Assembly: GCA_903861055.1 (NCBI GenBank)
Contig: CAIOSU010000490.1
Coordinates: forward strand, 1 to 7,967
Length of the DNA stretch: 7,967 bases
Source of the DNA: an uncultured bacterium
Lineage (GTDB): Bacteria > Bacteroidota > Bacteroidia > Chitinophagales > CAIOSU01
Direction of reading: 5' to 3'
Shown: positions 5,294 through 7,967 of the stretch, piece after piece
How positions within the stretch are numbered: the first letter of the stretch is position 1
How the letters are laid out: every line of letters starts with the position of its first letter
Notes under the pieces: model-generated
The model's input: only the letters and a program-made list of their open reading frames with translations
What the model was told of the DNA's origin: nothing
The model's database searches: none
Position numbers and translations under genes: made by a program

Positions 5294-7967
5294 GTGATAA
5301 GAAGAAGCTACATACTTTCACTCGGTGCAGTGCTTTTATTTGCCACAGCGGCCATTGGCGCTGGAGGTGCTGTATTGTTATTGGACCCTCCCGGGCCCAA
5401 CGAGTACTTATTCCCCAATCAATGGATAACTTTTGCCGTTGATAGCCCCGACCCAGCAGCCCCGGTAGTGCCCAACGACCCAATAGCCCCTGCAACCACC
5501 CCAGGCGATACCAGCAAACCCATTGACTTGGTTTACCCCATCGACGACCGCCAAGGCGACCACCTAACAGGGAACAACCCAAACCCGTTTTTGTTGAACG
5601 ACCCAGCAGCCATAGAAAAGAATGTGGAGTACGATACCGAAACGGATAGGTTTATTATTACCGAAACCGTAAACGGCATTGCGGTTCGCCCACCGGTGTA
5701 CATGACCTTTGAAGAGTACTTGAAATACGAAGAAGAGCAAACCCGCCGCGAGTATTACCGCGAAAGAGTTAACTCCATTCAATTGGTAGAAAAGGATGGC
5801 ATTATCCCGAAAATCATCCCGAACAAGGATAAAAAAGGTTTCGGTTTCGGGCCCATAGAAATTAAGCCAAGCGGAAACGTAGATATTACGCTGGGCGGCA
5901 ACGTGCAGAAAATTGATAACCCCATACTTACCCAACAGGCCCGTAAGCAAGGTGGATTCGATTTTGACATGAACATAAACATGAGCGTTACGGGCAACAT
6001 TGCCGACCTCTTGAAAATTAATTTGAACTACAATACGGGTGCCACTTTCGATTTTGAGAACCAAATTAAGCTGAAATACGAAGGCGAGGAGGATGACATT
6101 ATCAGGAGCATTGAGGCCGGCAACGTAAGTTGGTCGTTGCCAACATCTTTGATTCAGGGCACACAAAGCTTGTTTGGGGTGGCTACCAAATTCCAGTTTG
6201 GCCGCTTAACCATCAGCAACGTATTCTCGCAACAAAAATCGCGCTCGCAAAACTTACAGATACAAAACGGTGCGCAGGTTCAAAACTTTGAAGTGTTCAG
6301 CGACGAGTATGACGAAAACCGCCACTATTTCTTAGCTCAATCTTTCCGAGAAAATTACAACGCGGCTTTGGCCACGCTGCCCAACATCAGCTCTCAGGTG
6401 CAAGTAACCCGTTTAGAGGTTTGGGTAACCAACCGCACCGGGGCCACCCAAAATGTAAGAGATATTGTGGCATTCCAAGATTTGGCGGAGCCTACCCGTA
6501 TATTCAACCCATTGGTGTTGCCCAATGCCGGTAGCGGGCAGCCCAACAACAACTCCAACACGCTTTATGGCACCCTTACCCAGGCACCGGGTTTCAGAAA
6601 CATTGACCAAGTAAGCCCCAACCTAATAAGTGCGGGCCTTGAACCAACTGTAGATTATGAAAAGGTTTACGCTAGGCAGTTAACCGCATCGGAGTATACC
6701 TACAACCCTGTGTTGGGTTATGTATCGCTCAACCAAGCCTTGTATCCTGACGAGGTTTTGGCTGTAGCGTTTGAGTACACCTTCAATGGCGAGCTATACA
6801 AGGTAGGTGAGTTTGCACAAGATATTCCGCCCGATTCCATTTCGGCCAGTAAGGTATTGTTCCTAAAAATGTTGAAGGCTACGTCCATTAGGCCTACCGT
6901 TCCTATTTGGGATTTGATGATGAAAAACATCTACTCCATTGGGGCCTTCCAGGTAAACCAAGAAGATTTTAGGCTGGAGGTTTTTTATCAAGACCCGGGC
7001 GGCGGTTTGAAACGTTACTTGCCAGTGGGCAGCCTGCAAGGGCAGCCATTGGTGCGTGTGGTAGGTTTAGATAAATTTAACAACCAAGGCGACCCACAAC
7101 CCGATGGGGTGTTCGATTTCAGGTCTGGTATTACCATCAATCCGCTCAATGGGCGTATTATTTTCCCGGTATTGGAGCCTTTCGGGCAAGATTTAAGGGA
7201 GCAGTTCCCGGCTGATGAGCAAACAACCGTGGCCGAGAACGTTATTTACGATGAGCTTTACGACTCCATAAAAGTAATAGCCCAGCAATACCCACAGTAC
7301 AACCGTTTTGTGCTGAAGGGGCAGTACAAATCGTCGGTTTCGTCCGAAATTTCGTTAGGGGCATTCAACGTGCCACAGGGCTCGGTGGTGGTAACCGCTG
7401 GTGGCCAGCGTTTGGTTGAAGGGCAAGATTACACCGTAGACTACTCGCTGGGTAGGGTGAAGATAATAAACGAAGGCGTGCTAAACTCAGGGGTGCCTAT
7501 CAACGTATCGTTTGAGAACAATACCTTGTTTGGTTTCCAGCAGCGCACCTTGTTTGGTACCCGTTTGGATTATTGGGTGTCCGATAAGTTTTCTATCGGT
7601 GCTACCCACATGTTCCTTAAGGAGCGCCCTTTTACGCAAAAAGTAAACATTGGCGACGACCCAATTGCCAACAACATTTTCGGGCTCGATTTTAAGTACA
7701 ACACCGAGTCGCAGTTTCTTACCTGGTTGGTTGATAAGTTGCCGTTTTACAGTACCAAAGAGGTTTCCAGCTTTAGTATTACTGGAGAAATGGCCCACCT
7801 GAAACCTGGCCACTCCAAGGCAATTGGTGCTGCCGGATTGGTATATATCGACGATTTTGAGGGTAGTAGCAGTAGCTACGATTTGAAGTTTCCTGCCATC
7901 AATTGGCGCATGAGTAGCACGCCGTTAGGCGCCAGCAACAACTTTGAGAGCGACCTTTTTCCAGAAG
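5294..7967 (+). CDS. sprA: SprA/Sov, type IX secretion outer-membrane translocon (5' part, cut by window end)
   Basis: SprA (Sov in Porphyromonas) forms the giant 36-strand outer-membrane barrel through which type IX secretion cargo, including gliding adhesins, leaves the cell. About 891 codons are visible without a stop. Family members have roughly 2300-2500 residues, so about a third is present. A signal peptide (MIRRSYILSLGAVLLFATAA) is followed by a Pro/Asp-rich linker. Then comes the SprA_N type region with NGIAVRPPVYMTFEEYLKY (about 127-145), SGNVDITLGGN, and long beta-rich stretches. A further family landmark, VYIDDFEGSSSSYDLK, lies at about 850-865. The start is GTG 5294: an in-frame TAA stands immediately before it (5291-5293), no ATG gives the signal peptide, and a purine-rich GGAAGGG lies 4 nt upstream as a plausible ribosome site. 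It is probably cotranscribed with ruvA, 17 nt upstream. The frame appears intact to the window edge. Confidence 0.96.
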   Translation, partial: MIRRSYILSLGAVLLFATAAIGAGGAVLLLDPPGPNEYLFPNQWITFAVDSPDPAAPVVPNDPIAPATTPGDTSKPIDLVYPIDDRQGDHLTGNNPNPFLLNDPAAIEKNVEYDTETDRFIITETVNGIAVRPPVYMTFEEYLKYEEEQTRREYYRERVNSIQLVEKDGIIPKIIPNKDKKGFGFGPIEIKPSGNVDITLGGNVQKIDNPILTQQARKQGGFDFDMNINMSVTGNIADLLKINLNYNTGATFDFENQIKLKYEGEEDDIIRSIEAGNVSWSLPTSLIQGTQSLFGVATKFQFGRLTISNVFSQQKSRSQNLQIQNGAQVQNFEVFSDEYDENRHYFLAQSFRENYNAALATLPNISSQVQVTRLEVWVTNRTGATQNVRDIVAFQDLAEPTRIFNPLVLPNAGSGQPNNNSNTLYGTLTQAPGFRNIDQVSPNLISAGLEPTVDYEKVYARQLTASEYTYNPVLGYVSLNQALYPDEVLAVAFEYTFNGELYKVGEFAQDIPPDSISASKVLFLKMLKATSIRPTVPIWDLMMKNIYSIGAFQVNQEDFRLEVFYQDPGGGLKRYLPVGSLQGQPLVRVVGLDKFNNQGDPQPDGVFDFRSGITINPLNGRIIFPVLEPFGQDLREQFPADEQTTVAENVIYDELYDSIKVIAQQYPQYNRFVLKGQYKSSVSSEISLGAFNVPQGSVVVTAGGQRLVEGQDYTVDYSLGRVKIINEGVLNSGVPINVSFENNTLFGFQQRTLFGTRLDYWVSDKFSIGATHMFLKERPFTQKVNIGDDPIANNIFGLDFKYNTESQFLTWLVDKLPFYSTKEVSSFSITGEMAHLKPGHSKAIGAAGLVYIDDFEGSSSSYDLKFPAINWRMSSTPLGASNNFESDLFPE

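Noticed and set aside
5280..7813. Minus-strand open frames across the sprA region (5280-5582, 5564-6166, 5779-6000, 6413-6610, 6718-6930, 7487-7813)
   Set aside because: All are antisense to one continuous plus-strand frame encoding a clear SprA protein.

Overview
The window looks like a piece of a Bacteroidota chromosome, probably a gliding or type IX-secreting lineage related to Cytophagales, Chitinophagales or Saprospiria. The evidence is the 5' third of sprA (the outer-membrane translocon of the type IX secretion system, found only in Bacteroidota), a FISUMP-domain protein, starts without Shine-Dalgarno sequences, and a match to the Bacteroidota promoter TTG-N19-TAnnTTTG just upstream of ruvA. 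I cannot assign a genus from the sequence.

Layout, left to right. (1) Positions 1-700 hold the end of a small membrane-protein gene and a complete 155-residue holin of the gene-transfer-agent/phage 3-TM type. They are joined by a heptamer tandem repeat (consensus AACYCGT) that supplies the stop codon of the first gene and runs almost to the start of the second. (2) Positions 700-1901 hold two minus-strand genes: a secreted FISUMP-domain protein, whose perfect 11-bp terminator hairpin abuts the holin stop codon, and a small protein resembling STAS/SpoIIAA-like Bacteroidota proteins. (3) Positions 2005-3190 hold two plus-strand genes 40 nt apart: a conserved hypothetical protein with two CxxC pairs, and a lipoprotein of unknown function. 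(4) Positions 3306-4487 hold a complete, apparently catalytically intact large terminase subunit (PBSX/Terminase_3 type). (5) From 4689 to the right edge, ruvA (Holliday-junction binding) and sprA lie 17 nt apart in a probable operon, with sprA cut by the window end.

Two phage-type functions, lysis (holin) and DNA packaging (terminase), sit 2.6 kb apart, in the opposite order to a normal late operon and separated by four genes with no phage character. No portal, capsid or tail gene is visible. This could be the edge of a prophage carrying cargo genes, a decayed prophage, or a dispersed gene-transfer-agent-like set. The window alone cannot decide between these. The ruvA-sprA part is ordinary core Bacteroidota chromosome. 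No tRNA, rRNA, CRISPR array or insertion sequence was seen, and no gene-free stretch exceeds about 200 bases.
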